Source of the DNA: Asterionellopsis glacialis
Lineage: Eukaryota; Bacillariophyta; Plagiogrammaphyceae; Rhaphoneidales; Asterionellopsidaceae
Direction: 5' to 3'
DNA length: 27,426 nt
Assembly (NCBI GenBank): GCA_014885115.2
Contig: WKLE02005663.1
Coordinates: forward strand, 1 to 27,426
Shown here: piece after piece, positions 8,298-16,897 of the stretch
How the letters are laid out: the number at the start of each line of letters is the position of its first letter
Numbering within the stretch: the first letter of the stretch is position 1
Position numbers and translations under genes: made by a program
The notes under the pieces: generated by a model
What the model was told of the DNA's origin: nothing
Databases searched by the model: none
What the model saw: only the letters and a program-made list of their open reading frames with translations

Positions 8298-10094
8298 ATG
8301 ATTCCTTCTCGCGGCATTCTCCGTGTTACTACTCGTAATGGCCATCGTTACGGTGGCACAACTGCAACTAGCTATGGATTTCTTCAAAGACTGCATAAAT
8401 TGGATTCCCCGCATTCACTACTTCTTCGTTGCACTAGTACAACAGGTAATGATATCTTTGGTGCTGGTACAACCAGCGTATCAAATGCTGCAACAAACAA
8501 CAAGTCGATATCGCCTATTCCTAATTTTGATGACGTACAAGACGCATATTGTGGAAAGACTACCGCTGAACTTGTACGTGCTTACACTGTTCTCAAACTT
8601 TGTCAAATACAACCGCTGGTGAAGCATTCCAATGTAATTTTGCGCCAATCACGTCGTTTTTTGGGTGATACACTGACAGACAGTATCATGAAGACCACAT
8701 TATTTAAACATTTTTGTGGTGGTGAAACTGAACAAGACCTTCAACCTGTAATTGCTAAACTTAGAGAAAACGGCATTGGAGGTATTCTAGACTACGCAGC
8801 AGAAAGTGATGGGACTACTGAGGATCATCATAATGATGCATCAAAGAAATCACCTACCAAGGCTCCTAGAGGTACACTTGAGGTGAATATCAAGTCTTCA
8901 AAATATAGATACAACCAACCTGCAAGAGTATATGACTATGAATCTGAGGCTGCTTGTGATGAACATGTGAAAATTTTCAAATCATGTATACGGGCAGTTC
9001 AAAATGTAACACCGGAAGGCTTTGCAGCTCTCAAGGTGACAGCTCTTGGTAATCCTCTTTTGTTGGAGCGCATGTCAAGTACAATTGTTGAAGTGAAAAA
9101 TCTATTTGCCAAGTTTGATACTAATAATGATGGCATCATTTCACCAAAAGAATTTGAAAAGGGATATCGTTTTTTCTTTAAGGATGCTACGGATAGTAAA
9201 ATTTCAAATTTGATTGATTATTTAGATTCCGACTATAAAGGTCAAGTCGATTATATTACTTGGTCCAAAATGTTAACACCAGCTGATATTCCACGTCTAA
9301 CATCTCGTTGTAAGGAACAAGGCCCACTGTCACTAGCTACACCGACAGAGGAAGAACTGGAATTGTTACATGCCATGCATCATAGGGCTCATAGTTTAGC
9401 AGATTTGGCATTTTCGTGTGGAACACGTTTATTGATTGATGCAGAACAGGCAAGATTCCAACCGGCTATTGATAATCTTGTTTTGGAACTACAAGCCAAA
9501 TATAACGCAATCGACAAAACGGATGAGCCAATCATTTTTGATACGTATCAGTGCTATCTAAAGGATGCACCAGAACGTCTGAGGACTGATGTAGAACGAT
9601 GTGAACGTTTTTCGTATCATTTTGGTGCTAAGCTTGTCCGGGGTGCCTACATTGAAAGTGAAAGAGACTGGGCAAAAGTGAAGGGCATAGCAAGTCCTAT
9701 CCATGAAACAATCGAAGATACACACAAAGCTTACGATGAGTCGGTGGAGTTTCTACTCCGCCATGGAGTCAAAAGCGACAAGAAATTTGAAATTATGTGT
9801 GCTACTCATAATAGACTGAGTGTTGAAAAGGCAATCACTGTAATGAATGAGCTTGGTATAGACAAGTCGAGCAAAATTGTGAACTTTGCACAACTTTATG
9901 GGATGGCTGATAATTTGACATACAACTTGGGAAGGCATGGATATCGGTCGTACAAGTATGTACCGTATGGCAAAGTCAGTGAAGTAATGCCCTATTTGAT
10001 GAGACGTGCACAAGAAAATAGTGCCATAATGGGCAACACTACTACAGAAATTGAGCAGCTAAAAGGTGAGGTAAAGCGCAGATTTTACATATAG
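8298..10094 (+). CDS. Proline dehydrogenase with EF-hand insert
   Basis: Encodes 598 residues from the ATG at 8298. PRODH is an FAD enzyme of the mitochondrial inner membrane that oxidises proline to pyrroline-5-carboxylate and passes electrons to the respiratory chain. The beta/alpha-barrel motifs are present: LIDAEQARFQPAI (379-391), FDTYQCYLKDA (414-424), AKLVRGAYIESER (444-456), CATHNR (501-506), FAQLYGMADN (530-539) and YLMRRAQENSA (566-576), the last containing the substrate-binding arginines. The first 45 residues are rich in Arg, Ser and Thr with few acids, as in a mitochondrial presequence. Between the N-terminal helical region and the barrel sits an EF-hand pair. Loop 1 (D274-E285, DTNNDGIISPKE) is canonical. 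Loop 2 (D310-T321) lacks the final Glu. This suggests calcium control. No introns. Confidence 0.95.
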   Translation: MIPSRGILRVTTRNGHRYGGTTATSYGFLQRLHKLDSPHSLLLRCTSTTGNDIFGAGTTSVSNAATNNKSISPIPNFDDVQDAYCGKTTAELVRAYTVLKLCQIQPLVKHSNVILRQSRRFLGDTLTDSIMKTTLFKHFCGGETEQDLQPVIAKLRENGIGGILDYAAESDGTTEDHHNDASKKSPTKAPRGTLEVNIKSSKYRYNQPARVYDYESEAACDEHVKIFKSCIRAVQNVTPEGFAALKVTALGNPLLLERMSSTIVEVKNLFAKFDTNNDGIISPKEFEKGYRFFFKDATDSKISNLIDYLDSDYKGQVDYITWSKMLTPADIPRLTSRCKEQGPLSLATPTEEELELLHAMHHRAHSLADLAFSCGTRLLIDAEQARFQPAIDNLVLELQAKYNAIDKTDEPIIFDTYQCYLKDAPERLRTDVERCERFSYHFGAKLVRGAYIESERDWAKVKGIASPIHETIEDTHKAYDESVEFLLRHGVKSDKKFEIMCATHNRLSVEKAITVMNELGIDKSSKIVNFAQLYGMADNLTYNLGRHGYRSYKYVPYGKVSEVMPYLMRRAQENSAIMGNTTTEIEQLKGEVKRRFYI

Positions 10095-11334
10095 CTGCGA
10101 CTCTTATTCCTCGTAGTAACATATCGAGTGCTGACTCTAAAACAATCGAATCACTTTCGTAAAAACCGGATCTACGAATGGACTAAATGGATGCCTTCTG
10201 CCGTACTTTTCGTGTCTTTAATATGATAAAAGATATGTTGTTACTATTTACTTGCATATGGTTTAAATTTTATAGTATTTCTGAAGACTGGTCAACACAT
10301 GTCCGTTGCCAGTACGTTCCCATACTTGGTGTAAGTACATTGTAAAAAAGATTTCAGAAGGATTCACTACTCCAGTCACCAGGATTGCATAATTAACAAA
10401 GACCTTTTGGTGCATACGACGTATAATACCTGGTAGGTAGTTCTAGATACGAAGTAGTAGGAAGCACACACTCTTTCTCTAGAGAAAAGACTCATCTCTA
10501 CTAGAGAGGGGACCTAGTTTCAGCTTCTCTTCCTAAAAGCAGGGAGGCAGTACTGACAGCTTCGATTTGCATTTGCATTTTTTTGACAACCTTATGATTT
10601 GTTATAATATTGTGACATAGCCTACCTACGTATCGATCATACAATTTTCCGGGTGTCGATTACGTGGTCTTCTAAAATCAGGCTCTTCGGAGAAAAGTAT
10701 GCAAGATATCTCGCTCTTGTGGAATATTTTAGAGGTGCTACTAGCTACAGGTTAGGTTGTTCCTCTAGAGTCCTACGTACATATTGCAGTTGCACAAGAT
10801 ATCTCTAGAATTCGTACCTGTTACATGGCTATATGGAACTATGAGTACACACTCGTACATGTACTAAAGGAATTGGCTGGTTCGACAATAACATCAACGA
10901 ATTGATGACACACGACGATGTAAAATTTACTGATAAAGGTATGCGTTGATTTGATGCAAATGCAAACTCAAACATAAATAATAATGATAGATGCACTTCT
11001 TTAAACAATTGTGAAATAAGCAAAAGATGGTCAGTGAATGATATACTACGTCTAATCTACATAGATTCACCTATGTACCTGTTCTACATACTATATGTAT
11101 CTCCCAAAAAGGTTCCAGATGCATATCTTCACACTTTGAGGTGGGAAGATTTGCAAATTTTGAAACTCCACAGATGGTATGTATCGCTGACACCTGACAC
11201 GATCAGTGTCAAGTGTCAAAATTTCAAAAGTGAATACACAGTCTTTTTGCAAACGTTTCATTATTTTCCTTTTCAGACACAACTCAAAGGTCCACTTGAA
11301 AGCTAAGTTGAATCAAGGTATATTTTTTTGAAAC
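10095..11334. other. intergenic region upstream of desaturase
   Basis: About 1.24 kb without a credible gene; short open frames here lack an ATG start or coding texture. It contains several ctctagag/ctagagag palindromic bits (10480-10510 and 10760-10810), two copies of caagatatctc (10702 and 10795) and the inverted repeat described separately at 11188-11218. It presumably carries the proline dehydrogenase 3' UTR and the desaturase promoter. Confidence 0.5.
11188..11218. promoter_or_regulatory. Inverted repeat of paired TGACAC sites
   Basis: Left arm TGACACCTGACAC (11188-11200), 5-nt spacer gatca, right arm GTGTCAAGTGTCA (11206-11218); the arms pair at 12 of 13 positions. Each arm has two direct TGACA(C) half-sites. 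It lies about 117 nt upstream of the desaturase ATG, in the promoter or 5' UTR. It could be a transcription-factor operator or an mRNA hairpin; no known element is claimed. Confidence 0.6.
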
Positions 11335-12567
11335 ATGGCACCAAATGCATCCAAAAACTTCCACGCCGTTATGGAGTACCATTCCAATGACGAGACCAAA
11401 GAAGACGACGCCCTTTCCAAAATGCTCGATAGCAAGAGCGACACCAACGGATTAAGCAAACTTGAAGGTGAAGATTGGACCGATATCAAGCATTCCGAGA
11501 GGAAGAAGCGAGACCGTATCCTCGACAACGGTGTCGTTCTCAAACTGATCCAGAAATCAGACTACGAAGGTTTTAAAAGGCTTTTTACCAACTTAGGCAT
11601 TATGGCCACAACGGCATATCTCATTCAAAGGTTGAACGTTTTCCCTCTCAATCAAGATATTTTAGATCATCCTGAAAAGATTGCTGTCTTCATTCCCTTA
11701 TATGTCTTCTATGGATTTCAGTTCCAGTGTTTTGCGTTTGCAGGCCAACATGAGTTCCTTCATAGGAATGCCTTCAAGACTAAATGGATCAATGATATCG
11801 TTCTCTTTATTGTTGGGACAGTGTGCTTTGAGTTTGGTAAGCATGAACGAGTCATGCACAAACAACACCATACTTACACAAACAACATTGATAAGGATCC
11901 TGAGTTGACAAGCTTTTATTCAAGAGAAGAACTCGAAGATCCGATGTTTAGAAATGTTCCCTCAAGCCGTTACTCCTACTTCAAGTCATTCGTTGATGTA
12001 ACCTTTCCGCTGCGATGCCGTTTGCTACGTATAACAATGTCTGCCATGGGCAAGCCTGTTGACTACAGCGGACTTGGATGGAGCATGCAGACAGAGACAT
12101 ACAGCAAGGAAAGTGGTATCATGATGGATCTTCAAATCGCAGCGATCATGCAACTTCTCTGCTACGTTGCTGCCTTTGCGGTTTTCGGCCAGACACCTTT
12201 GGGCCTTCAGGGACTTTTCTTTTGGTGGATTGTCCCTGTAATCCTTGGTTATCCTCCAGTGAACTATGTTCGTAATCTTGAACATGCCGACTGCGAAGTT
12301 TCCAAGAATCCCAATATGCTAAGGAATACCAGGACGGTAGAATCTAACTTCTTCATCCGCTTGCTCTTATGGGAGACCAACTTCCATGCTGAACACCATT
12401 GCTATCCCATGGTGCCTTTCTTCAACCTCCCCAAGCTCCATGCATTGATGAACGATCATGTTCTTCACAACGAATGTAAGCATTTTACCTCTCAAAACTA
12501 CCACTGCATTAAAAGCGGAGGATGGATTGACAAGCAGAATTCTACTATCCACCCGAAGGCAGAGTAA
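11335..12567 (+). CDS. Membrane fatty-acid desaturase-like protein
   Basis: Encodes 410 residues from the ATG at 11335. It is a di-iron integral-membrane desaturase/hydroxylase (PF00487-type) with three histidine boxes: HEFLH (139-143), HKQHH (175-179) and HAEHH (351-355), plus a conserved EHADC (316-320). The run NTRT...LLWETNFHAEHHCYPMVPF followed by LPKLH matches what I recall of the rhizobitoxine-desaturase-like subgroup rather than front-end desaturases: there is no cytochrome b5 domain and box 3 is HxxHH, not QxxHH. Hydrophobic segments lie near 85-104, 116-137, 151-168, 265-285 and 290-310. The substrate cannot be told from sequence. The cytosolic N-terminus (1-60) is acidic and Lys-rich. 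Codons, especially at the 5' end, end in C/G more often than in the neighbouring genes, consistent with strong expression or a different origin. Confidence 0.88.
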   Translation: MAPNASKNFHAVMEYHSNDETKEDDALSKMLDSKSDTNGLSKLEGEDWTDIKHSERKKRDRILDNGVVLKLIQKSDYEGFKRLFTNLGIMATTAYLIQRLNVFPLNQDILDHPEKIAVFIPLYVFYGFQFQCFAFAGQHEFLHRNAFKTKWINDIVLFIVGTVCFEFGKHERVMHKQHHTYTNNIDKDPELTSFYSREELEDPMFRNVPSSRYSYFKSFVDVTFPLRCRLLRITMSAMGKPVDYSGLGWSMQTETYSKESGIMMDLQIAAIMQLLCYVAAFAVFGQTPLGLQGLFFWWIVPVILGYPPVNYVRNLEHADCEVSKNPNMLRNTRTVESNFFIRLLLWETNFHAEHHCYPMVPFFNLPKLHALMNDHVLHNECKHFTSQNYHCIKSGGWIDKQNSTIHPKAE

Positions 12568-13436
12568 ACCTTTCAGTGTTTCCTTATGTGCCTGTCCCAA
12601 ACCAGCAAAGCACGCTACCCTTTTTAGTTCCTCCTTCATACATGCATATATTCGACATGACTTAAAAACTATCCCAGACGTGTAATCACGCATATTCTCT
12701 TAAAAAGATGTACAAAAGTAAACCAAAATAGATCATAGCTAATTTTCCAATTTTTTTTGCTTCCTGGGTCCATAAGAACGATTCATCATGAGAGATACTG
12801 TTAAGCTCATAAAGGAATTTCATAAATTGTAACTCTGCTTTTGATACAGCAAGATTCCACAAGACAAAATTCATAAGACAACGCGTCTGATGCAAAGACA
12901 AGAACTATTAACATCTCGAAAAAGTAGTTCGTTTCCGCAAGGTCTACATGGAAAGTAGAGACATTACTATAGCGTAAATTATTCTAGGTCACTGACAGTC
13001 AGTAGAAATTATTCTGTGTGTGTTCTCGATCTTTGTATTTCTAATTTCTAGACAATGACACATATAGAAAAGCATCTGTCGGTACCTTTGTTTTTCGATT
13101 CCCCCCCAAAAAAGAGAAGACAATCTCCCGGTACAGTAGTCCTCACCTCTCTGGGTCCTCCTTCTTATCATCGCGATATTCCTACATAGTGTAAAGGAAA
13201 AGCTCAGTGTGTGTATGTGTTTTTTCTCCTCCTCCCTTTTCATACAATCAAGCTAGAATCCAATCTCAACACAATATTATCTGTAATTCATTATACCTAA
13301 ATCTATTTAGCAGTTTTTTAGAATAGTTTTTATTTTTTAGTTTGTTCTTTTGTAGTCCTAGTCTACTGTATAGACTGAACTGCATTGTCTCCCCCCTTGG
13401 TTTTGGATATCACTCGGTCCAAACATTTTTTTTTTT
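12568..13436. other. convergent intergenic region
   Basis: This 869-nt gap separates the convergent 3' ends of the desaturase and the unrecognised minus-strand gene. No coding texture was seen. It holds a small palindrome flanked by direct repeats (12976-13015), a tgtgtgtatgtgttttt tract (about 13207-13225) and a poly-T run at about 13427-13438. Confidence 0.5.
12976..13015. repeat. Palindrome between 10-bp direct repeats
   Basis: The direct repeat aaattattct occurs at 12976-12985 and 13006-13015. Between them lies the palindrome ACTGAC-a-GTCAGT at 12991-13003. The arrangement looks like a tiny insertion with a target duplication, or a 3'-end processing or termination element. It is too short to be a recognisable mobile element. 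Confidence 0.5.
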
Positions 13437-15164
13437 TTAATATTTGTTAATTTTTGTCGACTTTTCAAAATGGTGCCACCATTTTCGAAGCTTATTAGTT
13501 GTAGAACCTCTACTACTACCATCATCATCATTATCAGTATCATTCGAATAATCATGCAATTTCAATGGAAGTGTATGACAATCACGAAACCAATGTACAC
13601 TTTGGGATGCAGCTTGATCTGACAATTCAATAGCCTCTTGTAAATCTTCTAAATAGTCTTGGCGTCGTTGTGGAAACAATCGATGCATCCATGGTATATT
13701 ATTTTTATTTTTGTTGGTGGTTGTGGTAGCGTCTTCTTCTTCTTCAACAACAACATTGGGAATAGGTGTATGAACAGATAAAAATCCAGGTATATGATCC
13801 GCAATCAAATTTGCACTCAAGGGTGGTATTTGTGTCATGGATGTGATGCGACGTCCTTTTAATTCCAAGGTACACATTTTATGTGGACCATACCATGGTG
13901 GTCCTTCTCCGTATCGTGTATACCGTACACGTACTTGGTCTTGATCCGATGCCCTCTTCTGTCTTCGTCTCTGCTTCTTGTTGGAGGATTTGGAAGAAGG
14001 ACGTGTCGTAAAGTAATTATACGTTTCACGTGCACCAAGTCGAAAGGCACCTTTACTTTCCGTTCCAGCACCAAACTGAATTAACTTTGTACGTTTGGGA
14101 GAAACAATCACATCAGCATCACCTTTTTTAGATCTACTGGATGTCATGAGTAAGGCTGGTAAATCATTCGTTGCACGTCGTTTGGCATAGACTGTAAAAT
14201 CCAAGTTCCCTCTTGATGATGATTTATCGTCACTGTCATTGTTGCTTTGACTGCTACTAGTGAGACTTCCGTTCCCATCATTACTATTATTAGCATTATC
14301 AGTCTTATCTGCTTCTGTTGCAATGGCTTCCCCCCACAAGGTAGATGTATCAGGTCGTTCTGTATGAACGACTAATTCTTGTCCATCAAATCGACTTATA
14401 AAGGTTGTAGCTGCATCATACAATGCTACAGCTTGTTCTGTAGGGATACGTCGTTGGGGTGATGTAGGCCGTAAACGTATTTTCGATAATAATGATTCTT
14501 GTTGACGTGGTGATGGTTGTCGATTATTGTTCGTGGTAATGGATACTGATGACGTTGACGAGGAAGTAGCTGTGGTGGTATAGCAAAACATTTTACGTGT
14601 TAAACATGTAGTGGCATAATCCCAAGTAGCAGCAGTCGGTCCAGTTGCAGTTGCATTTAAAAATGTAGGTGCTTGTAAATCAAAACATCGTTTGGTATAC
14701 CTCGAAAGTGTTTGTGGTTTAGAGGAATAACAATCAGCTAAATGACGCACAAGTTCTAATCCTTCCACATTGGCAATTTTACGTCCATCCATGGGATCAT
14801 ATAAACCACCTTGATATACCCATATAGCTGATCCAGATGGTATTTGTGATATCACATCATCGTTATCATTATTATTGTTGTTGTTGTTGTTGTCACCTCT
14901 GTTTCGTTGTGAACGAAACATGCGACGATGTTTATTCTTTGCATTATTCATGTCGTCATTTACGTCTAAATTACATCGTAATCTCATCCAATCACGAACT
15001 GATTGAACATTGTACGGTCCTCTACCAATTATACTACCCTCTACACTACATTTGCAACACAACAACGTTACTTGAATCACAATGATGGCAGCTCGAAACC
15101 ATAAGGATGGTGTGATCATTCTTCTTGTACCAACAATCCATCTCATGTTTTGCATTTTTACCAT
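13437..15164 (-). CDS. Unrecognised secreted or membrane-anchored protein
   Basis: Encodes 575 residues from the ATG at 15164, with no introns needed. Residues 24-39 are a hydrophobic, Cys-ending segment after a basic start (a signal peptide or anchor). Conserved-looking blocks alternate with low complexity. A first block lies at about 44-66 and a second at about 111-147 (GSAIWVYQGGLYDPMDGRKI then VEGLELVRHLAD). A Cys-containing block spans about 157-195 (KRCFDLQAP, WDYATTCLTRKMFCY). A fourth block spans about 352-386, and a C-terminal block at about 412-469 contains RYTRYGEGPPWYGPHKMC. The tail has a short helical stretch (about 500-525). Poly-Asn (92-99) and Ser/Asn/Asp linkers separate them. 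The WVYQG...YDP...G and RYGEGPPWY pieces faintly recall the DUF1838 family, but I would not assign it. Function unknown. Confidence 0.78.
   Translation of the reverse strand: MVKMQNMRWIVGTRRMITPSLWFRAAIIVIQVTLLCCKCSVEGSIIGRGPYNVQSVRDWMRLRCNLDVNDDMNNAKNKHRRMFRSQRNRGDNNNNNNNNDNDDVISQIPSGSAIWVYQGGLYDPMDGRKIANVEGLELVRHLADCYSSKPQTLSRYTKRCFDLQAPTFLNATATGPTAATWDYATTCLTRKMFCYTTTATSSSTSSVSITTNNNRQPSPRQQESLLSKIRLRPTSPQRRIPTEQAVALYDAATTFISRFDGQELVVHTERPDTSTLWGEAIATEADKTDNANNSNDGNGSLTSSSQSNNDSDDKSSSRGNLDFTVYAKRRATNDLPALLMTSSRSKKGDADVIVSPKRTKLIQFGAGTESKGAFRLGARETYNYFTTRPSSKSSNKKQRRRQKRASDQDQVRVRYTRYGEGPPWYGPHKMCTLELKGRRITSMTQIPPLSANLIADHIPGFLSVHTPIPNVVVEEEEDATTTTNKNKNNIPWMHRLFPQRRQDYLEDLQEAIELSDQAASQSVHWFRDCHTLPLKLHDYSNDTDNDDDGSSRGSTTNKLRKWWHHFEKSTKINKY
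14868..14894 (-). repeat. AAC/AAT coding microsatellite (poly-Asn)
   Basis: On the plus strand this reads as attatt followed by gttgtt repeats. On the coding minus strand it gives eight consecutive Asn codons near residues 92-99 of the unrecognised protein, in a linker next to a basic segment. Confidence 0.85.
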
Positions 15165-15828
15165 GGTTAGACTTTTGTCTCTTTTTTTTTTTTTACTGTT
15201 TGGTCATTTATGGTTGATAAAGGGGATTGATACCAGGATACAATGGTATTCTGTTGTGATGTATTGGATGAATGGAACAAGATAAAATAATGGTGATGTG
15301 GGCGTCTAACGAACACCAGGGGCGCGACAAGAAAATAAATATTTTTCAATTTTTTTTTTGTCTCTCTCGTATCCCCTCTCTCACATATGTGCCATGTGGC
15401 GTCAGTGCAGTAGTGCAAAGATACGCAATCGAGGTACTGTAGTCAAATAATGAGGTCTTGACCAGGTCTGTCCATCCGCCGTAAAGTTCATGGATATGAA
15501 TCAGTTTCAAAGTTTGTCCGACGTCCGTGCTTCTGATGCGACACTTTCTTGTACCGGTAGTCTCTATCGATCGTCTGGGCGCAGGGGGTTTTATTGCGGG
15601 GGCAAGATTTTTTTTTTTCTTTGGCTGCGATGCTGCGAGATATCCATCATGTCTCTGACAACATGAAAAGTACAGGTCCTCTCTAGACTATAAGGGGACA
15701 AATAATAATACTTGAGAATAACCTTGACAGATTTCAAAGCCGTCGCTGTAGAGAGTTTAAGAACGCACCACTCTAATAAGAATTAGTAATTAATTGCATA
15801 CTACTTACCGTATTGAAACCTGTGGAGA
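15165..15828. other. divergent promoter region (unknown gene / Bud32)
   Basis: This 664-nt region separates two divergent start codons. It carries TACCGGTAG at 15552-15560 (270 nt from the Bud32 ATG), a poly-T run at about 15609-15619 and no credible coding region. Confidence 0.55.
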
Positions 15829-16719
15829 ATGGCATCGTCCAACACAGAAGGCACAAACGGATCGGGTGACGGTGCCAATACGAATAGTGAAGCAGACAAC
15901 AACGATAGTAATAAAAAGACCAAACTTCATGAATTTCAAGTAGAATCTGATTGGACCCTCATATCCCAAGGTGCTGAAGCCAAGTTATGGAAGATTCCTA
16001 ATTATTTACCACAATTATCAACTTGGACAACAACATCATCATCATCTTCTTCGATTCATGCATTAGCAAAACAGCGATTTTCAAAATCCTATCGTCATCC
16101 AATATTAGATGAACGATTAACCAAATCAAGATGTAAATCAGAAGTAAAATGTTTAGTCAAATGTCGTCGAGGTGGTGTTCCATGTCCAGCTATTTATGGT
16201 GTTGTACCACCTGTCATTTATATGGAGTTTGTAGAAGGACAAACCATACGAGCCTATCTTGAACAACAACAACAACAACAACAACAATCTTGGGTGACAG
16301 ACCAAGAATCTGAAAAGAATATCAAGCCAAAACAAGATTTTTCAAAATTAGCACATGCCATGGGTGATTTAATTGGAAGAGTTCATAATGTAGGTGTTAT
16401 TCATGGTGATTTAACAACATCCAATATGATGTTAAAAGACAATACAGGCAGTGACGAAAGTGGTAGCCATTCAGATGATTACAATAATATAATCATGATT
16501 GATTTTGGATTAGCCCGTGTATCGAATAATCCAGAAGAATTAGCAGTTGATTTATATGTATTAGAGCGTGCCTTGATAAGTACACATCCAGAATTGTCTG
16601 CCGCATTTGTTGAAAAAATGTTGGCTTCCTATAAAGCAACATCAACCAAAAGTCATCAAGTATTGCATCGATTAGGACAAGTACGATTACGAGGACGTAA
16701 ACGTGAATGTTTTGGTTAA
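15829..16719 (+). CDS. BUD32: Bud32/TP53RK atypical kinase (KEOPS complex)
   Basis: Encodes 296 residues from the ATG at 15829. Bud32 (PRPK/TP53RK) is the small atypical kinase/ATPase of KEOPS, which makes threonylcarbamoyl-adenosine (t6A) at position 37 of ANN-decoding tRNAs. Diagnostic features in order are ISQGAEAKLWK (45-55), KQRFSKSYRHPILDERLTKS (81-100, family signature), the hinge YMEFVEGQTI (131-140), IGRVHNVGVIHGDLTTSNMM (182-201, with D194 and N199), MIDFGLAR (223-230), the EELAVDLYVLERA helix (236-248) and the basic tail VRLRGRKR (285-292) known from this family. The first 38 residues are an Asn/Gly/Ser-rich extension. There are low-complexity inserts at about 66-77 (Thr/Ser) and a Gln8 tract (146-153). 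The gene is convergent with the methyltransferase 178 nt away. Confidence 0.95.
   Translation: MASSNTEGTNGSGDGANTNSEADNNDSNKKTKLHEFQVESDWTLISQGAEAKLWKIPNYLPQLSTWTTTSSSSSSIHALAKQRFSKSYRHPILDERLTKSRCKSEVKCLVKCRRGGVPCPAIYGVVPPVIYMEFVEGQTIRAYLEQQQQQQQQSWVTDQESEKNIKPKQDFSKLAHAMGDLIGRVHNVGVIHGDLTTSNMMLKDNTGSDESGSHSDDYNNIIMIDFGLARVSNNPEELAVDLYVLERALISTHPELSAAFVEKMLASYKATSTKSHQVLHRLGQVRLRGRKRECFG
16264..16287 (+). repeat. CAA coding microsatellite (Gln8)
   Basis: Eight CAA codons encode a polyglutamine tract in the insert after the hinge of the Bud32 kinase, away from the catalytic motifs. Confidence 0.95.
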
Positions 16720-16897
16720 TACAGTACTATTATAAACTAAAATGCGTTTTTAATTTTAAAAAAGTATCATCACAACATTCTTCTTTTGAAAAATCCCCTT
16801 GCTCTCTCTCTCTCTTTCTGCAATCTAAAGAGTGAATAGTTTGGTTTTTGGTTACTATTGTTGTCATGTTTCTCATTTATAGCATATTGTTTTGTCA

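Noticed and set aside
11034..11306. 90-residue plus-strand frame just before the desaturase
   Set aside because: It begins with GTG, lacks coding texture and overlaps the palindromic element; better seen as promoter or leader.
11335..12567. Assignment of the desaturase as front-end, omega-3 or sphingolipid delta-4 type
   Set aside because: No cytochrome b5 domain, third box HAEHH rather than QxxHH, and the surrounding NTRT/VPF/LPKLH pattern differs from the delta-4 sphingolipid group as I know it.
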